Assembly: GCF_021401245.1 (NCBI RefSeq)
Contig: NZ_JACBFY010000002.1
Coordinates: 992,001 to 1,056,000, forward strand
Length of the DNA stretch: 64,000 nucleotides
DNA from: Pseudacidovorax sp. NFM-22
Lineage (GTDB): Bacteria > Pseudomonadota > Gammaproteobacteria > Burkholderiales > Burkholderiaceae_C
Direction: 5' to 3'
The notes beneath the pieces are model-generated. The model saw only the letters and a program-made list of their open reading frames with translations, was not told the origin of the DNA and made no database searches. Position numbers and translations under genes: made by a program. Shown here piece after piece: positions 33,944 through 42,539 of the stretch (position 1 is the stretch's first letter; each line of letters starts with the position of its first letter).

Positions 33944-35224
33944 GTGAACAAGGGGCTGCGTTTGCTGCTGTGGGGCCTGCTGGCCCTGCTGCTGACGGCA
34001 GCGGTGGCGGCCGTGGCGGTGGTGCGCATCGCGCTCGCACCGGCCAAGGACGAATGGGCGGTGGACTGGCGCGTCGGTCCCTTCACGGTGCCGGTGGGCG
34101 TGCCGACGGTGCTGCGGCTGGCCACCTCGTCCTGGATCGCGCCGCGCCTGGACGGCCGCCGGTTGCAGACGACCCAGGGTCCCATCGACCTGCACTGGGA
34201 CGCCCCGCGTACGCAACTCGCCCTGCGCTGCGCGCCCTGTCGCCTCGGGCTCGCGGCGATGGGCTCGCAGCCGCTTCAGCTGACCGAGCTGCGCCTGACC
34301 GCACGGCGCGACGTGGATGTGCTGCGCGGCGAGCTCGACGCGGTGCCGGCCAGCGCGAGTACCGAAAGCCTGCATGGCCGCTGGCAGGGCCGGCTCACAC
34401 AGCGTGACCTGCACATCGACGCCAGCTTCGACGAGGCGCCCATCGCCCGCTGGTATGCCGTGCTGGCCACGGGCCTGCCCGAGCTGGAGCGCGCCCGCAT
34501 CGGCGGCACGGCGTCGGGCCGCCTGCAGGTGCAGCTGCCCTCGGGCACGCTGGGGCTGCAGCCGCGCATCAGCGGCTTCACCGTGGAGGGCCTGGGCACC
34601 GAGGCGCTCCTGAATGCGCGCAGCCAGTGCGGACCGTCCGCCCAGCTCAAGGCCGACAGCTGGCTCGCCCGGGCTGTCATCGCGGCGGAGGACCAGCGTT
34701 TCTTCCAGCATCCCGGCTTCGACCTGATCGAGCTGCAGGCCGCCTTCGACCGCAACCAGCACAAGGGTGCGGTCGAACGCGGCGGCAGCACGCTCACCCA
34801 GCAACTGGCGAAGGTACTGGTCACAGGCAGCGAGCGCAGCCTGCAGCGCAAGCTGCGCGAGCTGCTCTACGCGGTGGACATGGAGCAGCAGCTGGGCAAG
34901 GCGCGCATCCTGCAGCTGTACCTGGACCATGCGCCCTGGGGCCGGGTCTGCGGCGCCGAGGCGGCGGCGCGCTTCTACTTCGGCCGCCCGGCGGCGCGGC
35001 TGGAGCCGGCCCAGGCGGTCTGGCTGGCGGCCATGCTGCACGCGCCCAGCGCCGCCGCCGAGCGCTGGCAGCGGGAAGGCGGCCTGGACCCGCAGCGCGT
35101 GCAGTGGGTGGCCGAGGGCATCCGCGGCATCGGCCGCGGCCAGCGCGAGGCCCTGCTGCGCAGCGTGGCGCAGGTGCGCTACCCCTGGCCGGGCAGCCAG
35201 CCGCCCTCCCCGCCCGCGCGCTGA
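33944..35224 (+). CDS. Monofunctional GT51 peptidoglycan transglycosylase with extra N-terminal domain
   Basis: 426 residues from a GTG. One membrane helix (about 6-28), an uncharacterised beta-rich region of about 180 residues, then the GT51 domain with EDQRFFQHPGFD (catalytic Glu249), GGSTLTQQLAKVL, RSLQRKLRELL and ILQLYLDHAPWG. There is no transpeptidase domain, as in MtgA, but the N-terminal extension is not found in MtgA. Last gene of the VIT-exosortase operon, suggesting that glycan-strand synthesis is linked to anchoring or insertion of the VIT protein. An ATG two bases before the GTG is out of frame. Confidence 0.8.
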   Translation: MNKGLRLLLWGLLALLLTAAVAAVAVVRIALAPAKDEWAVDWRVGPFTVPVGVPTVLRLATSSWIAPRLDGRRLQTTQGPIDLHWDAPRTQLALRCAPCRLGLAAMGSQPLQLTELRLTARRDVDVLRGELDAVPASASTESLHGRWQGRLTQRDLHIDASFDEAPIARWYAVLATGLPELERARIGGTASGRLQVQLPSGTLGLQPRISGFTVEGLGTEALLNARSQCGPSAQLKADSWLARAVIAAEDQRFFQHPGFDLIELQAAFDRNQHKGAVERGGSTLTQQLAKVLVTGSERSLQRKLRELLYAVDMEQQLGKARILQLYLDHAPWGRVCGAEAAARFYFGRPAARLEPAQAVWLAAMLHAPSAAAERWQREGGLDPQRVQWVAEGIRGIGRGQREALLRSVAQVRYPWPGSQPPSPPAR

Positions 35225-35461
35225 ACGCCACGGTTGGGGGCCGCCCCCCTCTGGCAGGCCGCGGCGACGTAGGAACAATCCCACAGGCTGCCTGGCCTCA
35301 TTGTTTCCTGATCGTGAACAGCACGTTCGGCAAAGACCAGGGTTTTCCCTAGCTCATCGGTCCACAATTCATCTCACGGGCCAGCGATTGAACGCAGACC
35401 CGAAGCCGGTGGGGCAGGTGCCCCGCCCGCTCTGTTCAACGCTCTGCTTAGGAGAAAAATC

Positions 35462-35815
35462 ATGACCAAGACCTCGAAGATCATCGCCCTCGCCGCCCTG
35501 TCGTTCGCCGCCGTTGCCGGCGCCAGCGCCGAGGAATACCAAGGCGTCATCGCCCCCGTGTCGGCCTTCAGCCGCGCTGAAGTGAACGCCCAGGCTGTGC
35601 AAGCCGCTCGCGCCGAGCAGAACCTGGAATACGTCGGCCAGCAGGTCGCCGTGGCCCCGGCCGCTCCCCGCAGCCGTGCCGCCGTGCAGGCCGAAGCCGT
35701 CGCCGCTGCCCACAGCCCGACCTGGAACCTGGACTCCAAGGCCTTCGTGAACAGCACGATCCCGGCCCAGTACACCCAGGGCAGCCTGTCGGTCTACCGC
35801 AAGGCCGGCCTGTAA
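35462..35815 (+). CDS. Small exported DUF4148-like protein
   Basis: 117 residues. Signal peptide (about 1-23, MTKTSKIIALAALSFAAVAG ending ASA) followed by an Ala/Glu/Val-rich helical body with EEYQGV and SRAEVNAQA, typical of DUF4148 proteins common in Comamonadaceae. Function unknown. TAGGAG ribosome site seven bases upstream. Codon use is highly biased towards preferred codons, suggesting high expression. Confidence 0.75.
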   Translation: MTKTSKIIALAALSFAAVAGASAEEYQGVIAPVSAFSRAEVNAQAVQAARAEQNLEYVGQQVAVAPAAPRSRAAVQAEAVAAAHSPTWNLDSKAFVNSTIPAQYTQGSLSVYRKAGL

Positions 35816-36145
35816 TCAGGCCGCCACGCCACGCGGCGCGATTCCTGAGGGATCGGCAGCGCGTGGCGATCCCCCGGCAGAACGGGATGGAGGCGGACCG
35901 GGCCTGACACCGGGTTCGTCTTCGTCCCCTCAGGCGGGCACCGCCTGTGAAAGAGGTCCGGGATGGGGCCAGGGAGGCGCCTGACTGCAGCCGGCACGTG
36001 AAAGCGTGCCGGCTTTTTCGTTGTGGGCAAGGCCTCGGTGAGCAGCCGGCAGGGCCGGCGGCAGGAGGCGGAAGGAAGCGGCAGGCGCGGGGCGCACGAC
36101 AATGCCGACCGACCCCTTTCCTCCCTCCTTCTCACGGCACCCCTC
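35816..36145. other. Intergenic region between the DUF4148-like gene and proC
   Basis: 330 bases. Holds one terminator (35988-36018). No further gene, repeat or binding site was recognised. Confidence 0.5.
35988..36018 (+). terminator. Rho-independent terminator upstream of proC
   Basis: Stem AGCCGGCACG (35989-35998) / CGTGCCGGCT (36005-36014), short loop, then five T. Ends transcription from the DUF4148-like gene before proC. Confidence 0.88.
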
Positions 36146-36961
36146 ATGAAAGTCCTGTTCCTCGGCTACGGCAACATGGGCCGCGCCCTCGGCGAGGCTT
36201 GGCGCGACAGCGGTCGCGTCCAGACCCTGCTGGCCATCGATCCCGCGCCCCTGCCTGAAGGCGCTGCACCGGTACCCGGCCGGTATGCCAGCGTGCAGTC
36301 GCTGCAATCCTCAGGCGATGCGGCGGGCGGTGTCGACCTGGTGGTCGTGGCCGTCAAGCCGGCCATGGCGGCCGACGCCCTGCGCGCCCTGCCGGCCGAC
36401 TGGCTGGCCCAGGCCGTGGTGGTGAGCGTGGCCGCCGGTGTCACCGTCGCCACGCTCGAAGCCGCCCTGCCCCTGGGCACGCCGGTCATCCGCGTGATGC
36501 CCAACACACCGGCCATGCTGCGTGCCGGCTGCACCGGCCTTTATGCCGCGCCGGGCGTGGACGAGGCCCGGCGCGAACAGGTCGGCGCCCTGTTCGCCAC
36601 CGTGGGCAGTGCGCACTGGGTGGACCAGGAATCGCAGATCGACCTGGTCACCGCCATCAGCGGCAGCGGCCCGGCCTACTACCACCTGTTCAGCGAGGCG
36701 CTGGCCCAGGCCGGTGTGGCGCTGGGCCTGGCGCCCGAGCTGGCCCGTGCCCTGGCCGCCGACACGGCCTGGGGTGCCGCCGTGCTGCAGCACCAGCCGG
36801 ATGCCGACTTCGCGGCCCTGCGCCGCGCCGTCACCTCGCCCAACGGCACCACGGCGGCGGCCATTGCCGTGTTCGAAGAGGGCGAGGCCCTGCGCGCGCT
36901 GGTGAAGAAGGCGGCCGAGGCGGCGCACCGGCGCGCCGTGGAACTCTCGGCGGGCGGCTGA
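36146..36961 (+). CDS. proC: Pyrroline-5-carboxylate reductase
   Basis: 271 residues; last step of proline synthesis, reducing pyrroline-5-carboxylate with NAD(P)H. Rossmann start LFLGYGNMGRALGEAW, PVIRVMPNTPAMLRAGCTG, and the C-terminal dimer domain with SGSGPAYYHLFSEALAQAGV and SPNGTTAAAI. The start at the conserved MKVLFLGYGNMG is chosen over an earlier in-frame ATG without homology. A GC-rich hairpin without T run follows (37011-37031). Confidence 0.95.
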   Translation: MKVLFLGYGNMGRALGEAWRDSGRVQTLLAIDPAPLPEGAAPVPGRYASVQSLQSSGDAAGGVDLVVVAVKPAMAADALRALPADWLAQAVVVSVAAGVTVATLEAALPLGTPVIRVMPNTPAMLRAGCTGLYAAPGVDEARREQVGALFATVGSAHWVDQESQIDLVTAISGSGPAYYHLFSEALAQAGVALGLAPELARALAADTAWGAAVLQHQPDADFAALRRAVTSPNGTTAAAIAVFEEGEALRALVKKAAEAAHRRAVELSAGG

Positions 36962-37058
36962 GCGCGGGTCTGCGCTGCGGCTCGCGACGCCGGCGCCTGC
37001 TTCCTCAGTGGCCTGCGGCCGGCCCGCAGGCCGCAGGCCGAACGCAAGCGCTGGACGT

Positions 37059-37859
37059 TCAGGCCGCGCGCCGCGCCAGGAAGTCCAGCACCGCCGCGTT
37101 GAACGCCCGCGGCTGTTCGAAATAGGCCGAGTGCCCCGCATCGGCCACCACCACCAGTTCGCTGCCGGCCACCCGTTCGTGGAATTCGCGGGCCACGGCC
37201 ACCGGGACGATCGGGTCCTGGTCGCCCACGACGAACAGCGTCGGGCAGTCCAGCGCATCCAGCGCCGTCAGCGGAATCAGCCGCCCCGGCGCCATCAGCC
37301 CCTGCAGCGCCGCGCCCCAGTCGGCGGCGGGAATCGAATGGGCGCTGGGATTGAAGTGGTTGATCTGCGCGTAGAGCGCGGCCTTTTCCGGCTCATGCTC
37401 AAGGAACCAGCGCCCCAGCGAACGCTGCTCGATGCTCACCGCCTTCTGCGAGAGCTGGCGCGTGGCCAGGATGTCCAGCAGCACGGGATGGTCCACGGCC
37501 ATCGACGTGTCGCAGGCCGCGAAGGCCGCCACCCGCCCGGGATGCGTCAGCGCGAGCTTCAGCCCGATCATGCCGCCCAGCGACTGACCGACTATTCGCA
37601 CCTGGTCGATGCCCTCCCGGTCGAGGATGGCGATCACGTCGTCCACGAACAGCGCCAGATCGAACTCGGTCAGCGGTGCGGCGGAGCGCCCGAAGCAGCG
37701 GATGTCCATCGTCAGGCAGCTGTACCGGCCGGCGAAGGCCGGCAGCTGCTGCCACCAGGTGGCGGCGTTGGAGCCGGCGCCGTGGCAGAACAGCACGGCC
37801 GGGCCATCGCCCTGGCGTTCGTAGTAGATGGCGCGGCCGTGGGAAGTGACGAAAGGCAT
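37059..37859 (-). CDS. Alpha/beta fold hydrolase
   Basis: 266 residues with the full hydrolase fold: oxyanion motif FCHGAGSNAATW near 24-35, nucleophile elbow GQSLGG, acid in VVGDQDPIVP, and catalytic His in DAGHSAYFEQP. Resembles 3-oxoadipate enol-lactonase and similar enzymes, but the substrate is not clear. It is preceded by the Bug-type binding protein on the same strand and likely forms an operon with it. Confidence 0.85.
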   Translation of the reverse strand: MPFVTSHGRAIYYERQGDGPAVLFCHGAGSNAATWWQQLPAFAGRYSCLTMDIRCFGRSAAPLTEFDLALFVDDVIAILDREGIDQVRIVGQSLGGMIGLKLALTHPGRVAAFAACDTSMAVDHPVLLDILATRQLSQKAVSIEQRSLGRWFLEHEPEKAALYAQINHFNPSAHSIPAADWGAALQGLMAPGRLIPLTALDALDCPTLFVVGDQDPIVPVAVAREFHERVAGSELVVVADAGHSAYFEQPRAFNAAVLDFLARRAA

Positions 37860-37890
37860 GGTGGTCGGACGGGAAGGAAGAGGAAGGACC

Positions 37891-38874
37891 TCAGTTGGCC
37901 TTGAGGTGGAGGCTGCGCACCAGCTGGCCCCAGCGCTCGGTGTCGCTGCGCACCAGCTGCGTGTATTGCTCGGGCGTGGTGGACAGCACCGTCATGCCCT
38001 CGAACTCGAGCTGCCTGCGCGTGGCCGGATCGGCCAGGGCGGCCATGAGCGCCTCATGCAGCCGCCGCACGACGGGCGCGGGCGTGCCCCTGGGGGCCGA
38101 CAGGCCGATCCAGGCGCTGACCGTGAGCTGTGGATAGCCCAACTCGGCAAAGGTGGGCACCTGCGGCGCCAACGGGCTGCGCTGCGCGCTGGAGACCGCC
38201 AGCACCTTGAGCTTGCCTGCCTGCACCGGGGCCAGCGCGCTGTTGGAGGGGATGACGATCAGCGGCACCACGCCGGCCAGCACGTCCTGCAACGCGGGTG
38301 CGCCGCCCTTGTAGGGCACATGCGTCAGCTTCACGCCGGTGGCCCGCTGCAGCTGTTCCATCACCAGGTGGCCGGTGCTGCCCGCGCCCGAGCTGGCGTA
38401 GTCGAACTTGCCGGGCGCGCGCCTGGCCTGCTGGACGAAGTCGGCGAAGTCCTTGAAGCCGGCGTCGGGCCGCGCCACCAGCCATTGGGCGCCCTCGCCG
38501 ATGCTGCCGATGTGCTCGAAGTCCCGCACGATGTCGAAGCCAATGCCGTCGTACATGGACTGGGCGATGGCGTTGAGCGAGCCGGTGGCCACCAGCGTGT
38601 AGCCGTCGGGTGGCGCCGAAGCCGCCATCTGCGTGCCGACGATGTTGCCGGCGCTGGCCTTGTTGTCGATCACCACCGGCTGCTTCAGGGTCTGGCCCAT
38701 GTGCTGGGCCAGCGGCCGGATGGTGCGGTCGTAGGGGCCGCCGGCTGGGGCCGGCACGATGATGCGGATGGGACGGCTGGGCCAGTCGGCGCTGCCCTGG
38801 GCGTGCGCCGTGGTGGCCGTGGCGAGCAGGGCGCCCAGGGCGGCGAGCGCGCGCCGGCGGTCGGGGGAATGCAT
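37891..38874 (-). CDS. Bug-family tripartite tricarboxylate transport substrate-binding protein
   Basis: 327 residues with a signal peptide (ending AHAQ near residue 25) and the TctC family landmarks WPSRPIRIIVPAPAGGPYD at the mature N-terminus, KQPVVIDNKASAGNIVGTQ, and YKGGAPALQDVLAGVVPL. Binds a carboxylate or other small ligand in the periplasm. No tctA/tctB membrane genes nearby, which is normal for the many orphan Bug proteins of Burkholderiales. Divergent from the LysR at 38998 that probably regulates it. Confidence 0.88.
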   Translation of the reverse strand: MHSPDRRRALAALGALLATATTAHAQGSADWPSRPIRIIVPAPAGGPYDRTIRPLAQHMGQTLKQPVVIDNKASAGNIVGTQMAASAPPDGYTLVATGSLNAIAQSMYDGIGFDIVRDFEHIGSIGEGAQWLVARPDAGFKDFADFVQQARRAPGKFDYASSGAGSTGHLVMEQLQRATGVKLTHVPYKGGAPALQDVLAGVVPLIVIPSNSALAPVQAGKLKVLAVSSAQRSPLAPQVPTFAELGYPQLTVSAWIGLSAPRGTPAPVVRRLHEALMAALADPATRRQLEFEGMTVLSTTPEQYTQLVRSDTERWGQLVRSLHLKAN

Positions 38875-38997
38875 GGTCGTGTCTCCTGGAATGGCGCGTG
38901 GACGCGCTCGTGTCTGCGGATCGAGCCCGCATCTTCATCGCCGCAGCGATCAGTGACCAATTAAATCGGGCGCCCAGTCATTAGACTTTGCGATGGC

Positions 38998-39984
38998 ATG
39001 ACGACCCCGCCCCTGGCCACCACCCTGCTCAACCGCCTGCTCGCCCGCGGCAAGTTCCGCCATGTGCAGGTGCTGCTGCAACTGGCGGAGCTGGGCAGCG
39101 TGCAGCGCACGGCCGATGCCATCGGCATGACCCAGTCCGCCGTCACCCAGACGCTGGCCTACCTGGAGCGCCTGCTGGACGTGCGCCTGTTCGAGCGCCA
39201 TGCGCGCGGCGTGCGGCCCACGCCGGCCTGCAACGACCTGCTGCCGGTGGCCCGCCAGCTGATGCTGGGCATGGCCGACGTGGCGGGCGCAGTGGACGCG
39301 CGGCGGCGCCAGGGCCTGGGCTTCGTGCGGGTGCTCGCGTCGGTGTCCGCCATCCATGGCGTGCTGGTGGATGCCCTGCCCGCCTTCGCCGAGGCGCAGC
39401 CGGCCATCCGGGTGCAGCTGGCCGAAGCCGAGGGCGAGGACCAGCTGCTGGCCATCGCCCGCGCCGAGGTCGACCTGGTGGTCTGCCGTCGGCCGGGCGC
39501 CATGCCGCAGGGCTGGGAATTCCATGCGCTGCGTGAAGACCGTTTTGCCGTGGTCTGCCGCGCGGACCATCCGCTGCTGGCCGATGCCGCCGTCCCTGGC
39601 GGCTCACCCGCGGCGAGTCTGCCGGCCGACCAAGCCTGGGCGGCGCTCGCGGCCCATCCTTGGCTCCTGCTGCCGGCCGGCGTCGCCGCACGCGGGCATT
39701 TCGATGCGCTGTGCGAGCGCTTCGGCCGCACGCCGCCGATCTACCCGGTCAGCACCCGCTCGCTGCCGCTCATGGGCTGGCTGCTGCGCCACCAGCCGCT
39801 GCTGGCGCTGCTGCCGCTGAACCTGGCGCGGCCCTGGCTGGCGACCGGCGAGCTGCGCGAGCTGGCACTGCCTGACATGACCGCCATCGAGCCCATCGGC
39901 CTCCTGCAGCCGCAGTCGGGCATGGGCGAGGCGGCCCTGGCGCTCAGCGACTTCCTGCGTGGGCGCATCGGGGCTGGTGACTGA
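38998..39984 (+). CDS. LysR family regulator (divergent from the Bug operon)
   Basis: 328 residues with an N-terminal helix-turn-helix (ELGSVQRTADAIGMTQSAVTQTLAYLE) at about 32-58 and an effector-binding domain. Its divergent position, with an AT-richer intergenic stretch of 120 bases, suggests that it controls the hydrolase and Bug genes. Ligand unknown. Confidence 0.85.
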   Translation: MTTPPLATTLLNRLLARGKFRHVQVLLQLAELGSVQRTADAIGMTQSAVTQTLAYLERLLDVRLFERHARGVRPTPACNDLLPVARQLMLGMADVAGAVDARRRQGLGFVRVLASVSAIHGVLVDALPAFAEAQPAIRVQLAEAEGEDQLLAIARAEVDLVVCRRPGAMPQGWEFHALREDRFAVVCRADHPLLADAAVPGGSPAASLPADQAWAALAAHPWLLLPAGVAARGHFDALCERFGRTPPIYPVSTRSLPLMGWLLRHQPLLALLPLNLARPWLATGELRELALPDMTAIEPIGLLQPQSGMGEAALALSDFLRGRIGAGD

Positions 39985-40071
39985 ACGGCCGACCGGCCTG
40001 CGGGGCCGGCGCGGGATCACGGGGCACAAATGGCCGGGCAAACGGCGGCCGACCGCCGCGGTGCTGACGGC

Positions 40072-40971
40072 TCAGGTCGCCGCCTGCCCCACCAGCCACT
40101 GCCGGAACAGGGCCAGCGCCGGCCGCGCATCCTCCAGCGCTGGCTCCACCAGATAGTGGCTGCGCTCGCCGCGCAGCGGGCGCGGACAGGCGATGGCCAG
40201 TTCGCCGCGGGCCAGCTCGGCCTCGATCAGCAGCGGCGGCAGTAATGCGATGCCCAGCCCGTGCGCCGCCGCCACCGCCAGCATCGAGAAGAGCTCGTAG
40301 CGCGGCCCGGCGCCGCCGCGCGGATTGTCCACGCCCTGCGCCTCGAACCACTGCCGCCAGCCGTCGGGCCGGGTGCTCTGCTGCAGGAGCGGCAGGCGCG
40401 CCACCTGCGCGGGCGTGAGGGCGCTGCGGCCGTCCATCAGCGCGGGGCAGCACACGGGCACCACCTCCTCGTGCCGCAGCAGCGTGTGGCGGGTGCCGGC
40501 CCAGGTCGCGGCCTGCTGCGGCGTGCCGGTGTAGAGCGCGGCGTCGAAGGGCGTGTCGTTGAAGAGGAAGGGCCGCGTCTGCGTCTCGATGTGGACGGTG
40601 ATGTCCGGATGCGCCTTCGCCAGCAGCGGCAGCCGCGGGATCAGCCAGCGCGTGGCCAGCGTGGGCACCGCCGCCAGCTGCAGCGCGCCGCCGGCGCCCT
40701 GGCGGGCCATGGCGTCCAGCGTGTCGCGCTCCATGGCGTCGAGCTGGCGGCGGATCTGCCGCGCATAGTCGGCGCCCGCCGCCGTCAGCTGCACGCCGTG
40801 GCGGGTGCGACGGAACAGCGCCAGTCCCATGAAGGCCTCCAGCGCGCCGATCTGGCGCGAGACGGCGCTTTGCGTCAGGGCCAGCTCTTCGGCCGCGCGG
40901 GTATAGCTCTCGTGCCGGGCCGCGGCCTCGAAGCAGGCCAGCGCCTGGGTGGAGGGGATCTTGCGTCGCAT
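40072..40971 (-). CDS. GcvA-type LysR regulator next to gcdH (GcdR-like)
   Basis: 299 residues starting MRRKIPSTQALACFEAAARHE, with the helix-turn-helix AAEELALTQSAVSRQIGALE typical of the GcvA subgroup. It is read divergently from gcdH, an arrangement in which the LysR protein (GcdR) controls glutarate degradation in pseudomonads; this role is inferred. The frame is open 26 codons upstream but the chosen start fits the family. Confidence 0.85.
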   Translation of the reverse strand: MRRKIPSTQALACFEAAARHESYTRAAEELALTQSAVSRQIGALEAFMGLALFRRTRHGVQLTAAGADYARQIRRQLDAMERDTLDAMARQGAGGALQLAAVPTLATRWLIPRLPLLAKAHPDITVHIETQTRPFLFNDTPFDAALYTGTPQQAATWAGTRHTLLRHEEVVPVCCPALMDGRSALTPAQVARLPLLQQSTRPDGWRQWFEAQGVDNPRGGAGPRYELFSMLAVAAAHGLGIALLPPLLIEAELARGELAIACPRPLRGERSHYLVEPALEDARPALALFRQWLVGQAAT

Positions 40972-41179
40972 GGTCCAGTTCCGCGGTGAAGGTATGCCGT
41001 CGCTACATAGTTGATGGCCGCCTGTCGCCTTGGACCATCCGCGGCGCATTGTCGCCAGATATGCCGGTCACGCATGTCTGGGTGCCGATTTCTCGTTTGC
41101 GCCGCTTTGCATGCCGGGCGTACGATGCCGCGCATCCCCCGCAACCTGCAGCCGCTCACGCGCACGGAGACCGCACACC

Positions 41180-42376
41180 ATGGCCACCAAAGCCGCCTTC
41201 CACTGGGACGATCCCTTCCTCCTCGACCAGCAACTGACCGACGACGAACGCGCCGTGCGCGAGGCGGCCAATGCCTACTGTCAGGACAAGCTGGCGCCGC
41301 GCGTGCTCGAGATGTTCCGCGGCGAGAAGACCGACCTGTCCATCTTCCGCGAGATGGGCGAGCTGGGCCTGCTGGGCCCGACCATCCCCGAGCAGTACGG
41401 CGGCCCCGGCCTCAACTACGTCTGCTACGGCCTGATCGCCCGCGAGGTCGAGCGCGTCGACTCCGGCTACCGCTCCATGGCCAGCGTGCAGTCCTCGCTG
41501 GTGATGGTGCCCATCTACGAATTCGGCACCGAGGCGCAGAAGCAGAAGTACCTGCCCAAGCTGGCCAGCGGCGAATTCATCGGCTGCTTCGGCCTGACCG
41601 AGCCCGACCACGGCTCCGACCCCGGCAGCATGGCCACCCGCGCCTACAAGACCGACGGTGGCTACCGCCTCAAGGGCAACAAGATGTGGATCACCAACTC
41701 GCCGGTGGCCGACGTCTTCGTCGTCTGGGCCAAGGAGGTGAGCGAAGGCGGTGCCGTCGGCCCGATCCGCGGCTTCGTGCTCGAGAAGGGCATGAAGGGC
41801 CTGTCGGCCCCGGCCATCCACGGCAAGGTGGGCCTGCGTGCCTCCATCACCGGCGAGATCGTCATGGACGACGTCTTCGTGCCCGAAGAGAACGCCTTCC
41901 CCGAAGTGCAGGGCCTCAAGGGCCCCTTCACCTGCCTGAACAGCGCCCGCTACGGCATCAGCTGGGGCGCCATCGGCGCCGCGGAAGACTGCTTCCACCG
42001 CGCCCGCCAGTACGTGCTGGACCGCAAGCAGTTCGGCCGCCCGCTCGCCGCCAACCAGCTGATCCAGAAGAAGCTGGCCGACATGCAGACCGAGATCACG
42101 CTGGGCCTGCAGGGCAGCCTGCGCCTGGGCCGCATGAAGGACGAGGGCATCGCCGCGGTCGAGATCACCTCGATCATGAAGCGCAACAACTGCGGCAAGT
42201 CGCTGGACATCGCCCGCCTGGCGCGCGACATGATGGGCGGCAACGGCATCAGCGACGAGTTCGGCGTGGCCCGCCACCTGGTGAACCTGGAGGTGGTCAA
42301 CACCTATGAGGGCACGCACGACGTGCATGCGCTCATCCTGGGCCGAGCCATCACCGGCATCGCCGCTTTCAGCTGA
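41180..42376 (+). CDS. gcdH: Glutaryl-CoA dehydrogenase
   Basis: 398 residues, acyl-CoA dehydrogenase fold. Oxidises and decarboxylates glutaryl-CoA to crotonyl-CoA with FAD. Markers: [18 protein letters not shown] at the N-terminus, [32 protein letters not shown], and the catalytic-base segment [17 protein letters not shown]. These motifs separate GcdH from other acyl-CoA dehydrogenases. It is followed by a CoA-transferase, so the pair would convert glutarate via glutaryl-CoA, as in lysine or dicarboxylate breakdown. Confidence 0.94.
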   Translation: MATKAAFHWDDPFLLDQQLTDDERAVREAANAYCQDKLAPRVLEMFRGEKTDLSIFREMGELGLLGPTIPEQYGGPGLNYVCYGLIAREVERVDSGYRSMASVQSSLVMVPIYEFGTEAQKQKYLPKLASGEFIGCFGLTEPDHGSDPGSMATRAYKTDGGYRLKGNKMWITNSPVADVFVVWAKEVSEGGAVGPIRGFVLEKGMKGLSAPAIHGKVGLRASITGEIVMDDVFVPEENAFPEVQGLKGPFTCLNSARYGISWGAIGAAEDCFHRARQYVLDRKQFGRPLAANQLIQKKLADMQTEITLGLQGSLRLGRMKDEGIAAVEITSIMKRNNCGKSLDIARLARDMMGGNGISDEFGVARHLVNLEVVNTYEGTHDVHALILGRAITGIAAFS

Positions 42377-42385
42377 TCGCGACAA

Positions 42386-42479
42386 CCCCCAGGCTGCGCG
42401 CTTCGCGCTCCGCCACCCCCCTTCTGCTGCGCGAAGGGGGCGCACCCGGCGGCCCGGCAAAGCCGGTTCCGCGGGTGCC
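42386..42479 (-). repeat. Dispersed REP-like palindromic repeat, copy 2
   Basis: Reverse-complement partner of 3165-3253: same blocks CCCCCAGGCTGCGC, an internal CCCCC...GGGGG inverted repeat with a longer loop, and CCGGCAAAGCCGGTTCCGCG. It lies between gcdH and the CoA-transferase. Confidence 0.7.
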
Positions 42480-42539
42480 CGCGAACGGGCATCGCTGCGC
42501 TTGCCTTGGCAAACACCTTCCTTGCACCCTTCGCTGCCC

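Noticed and set aside
37011-37031. Terminator for proC: GC-rich hairpin GCCTGCGG/CCGCAGGC
   Set aside because: Stem is perfect but no T run follows; left unlisted as a terminator.
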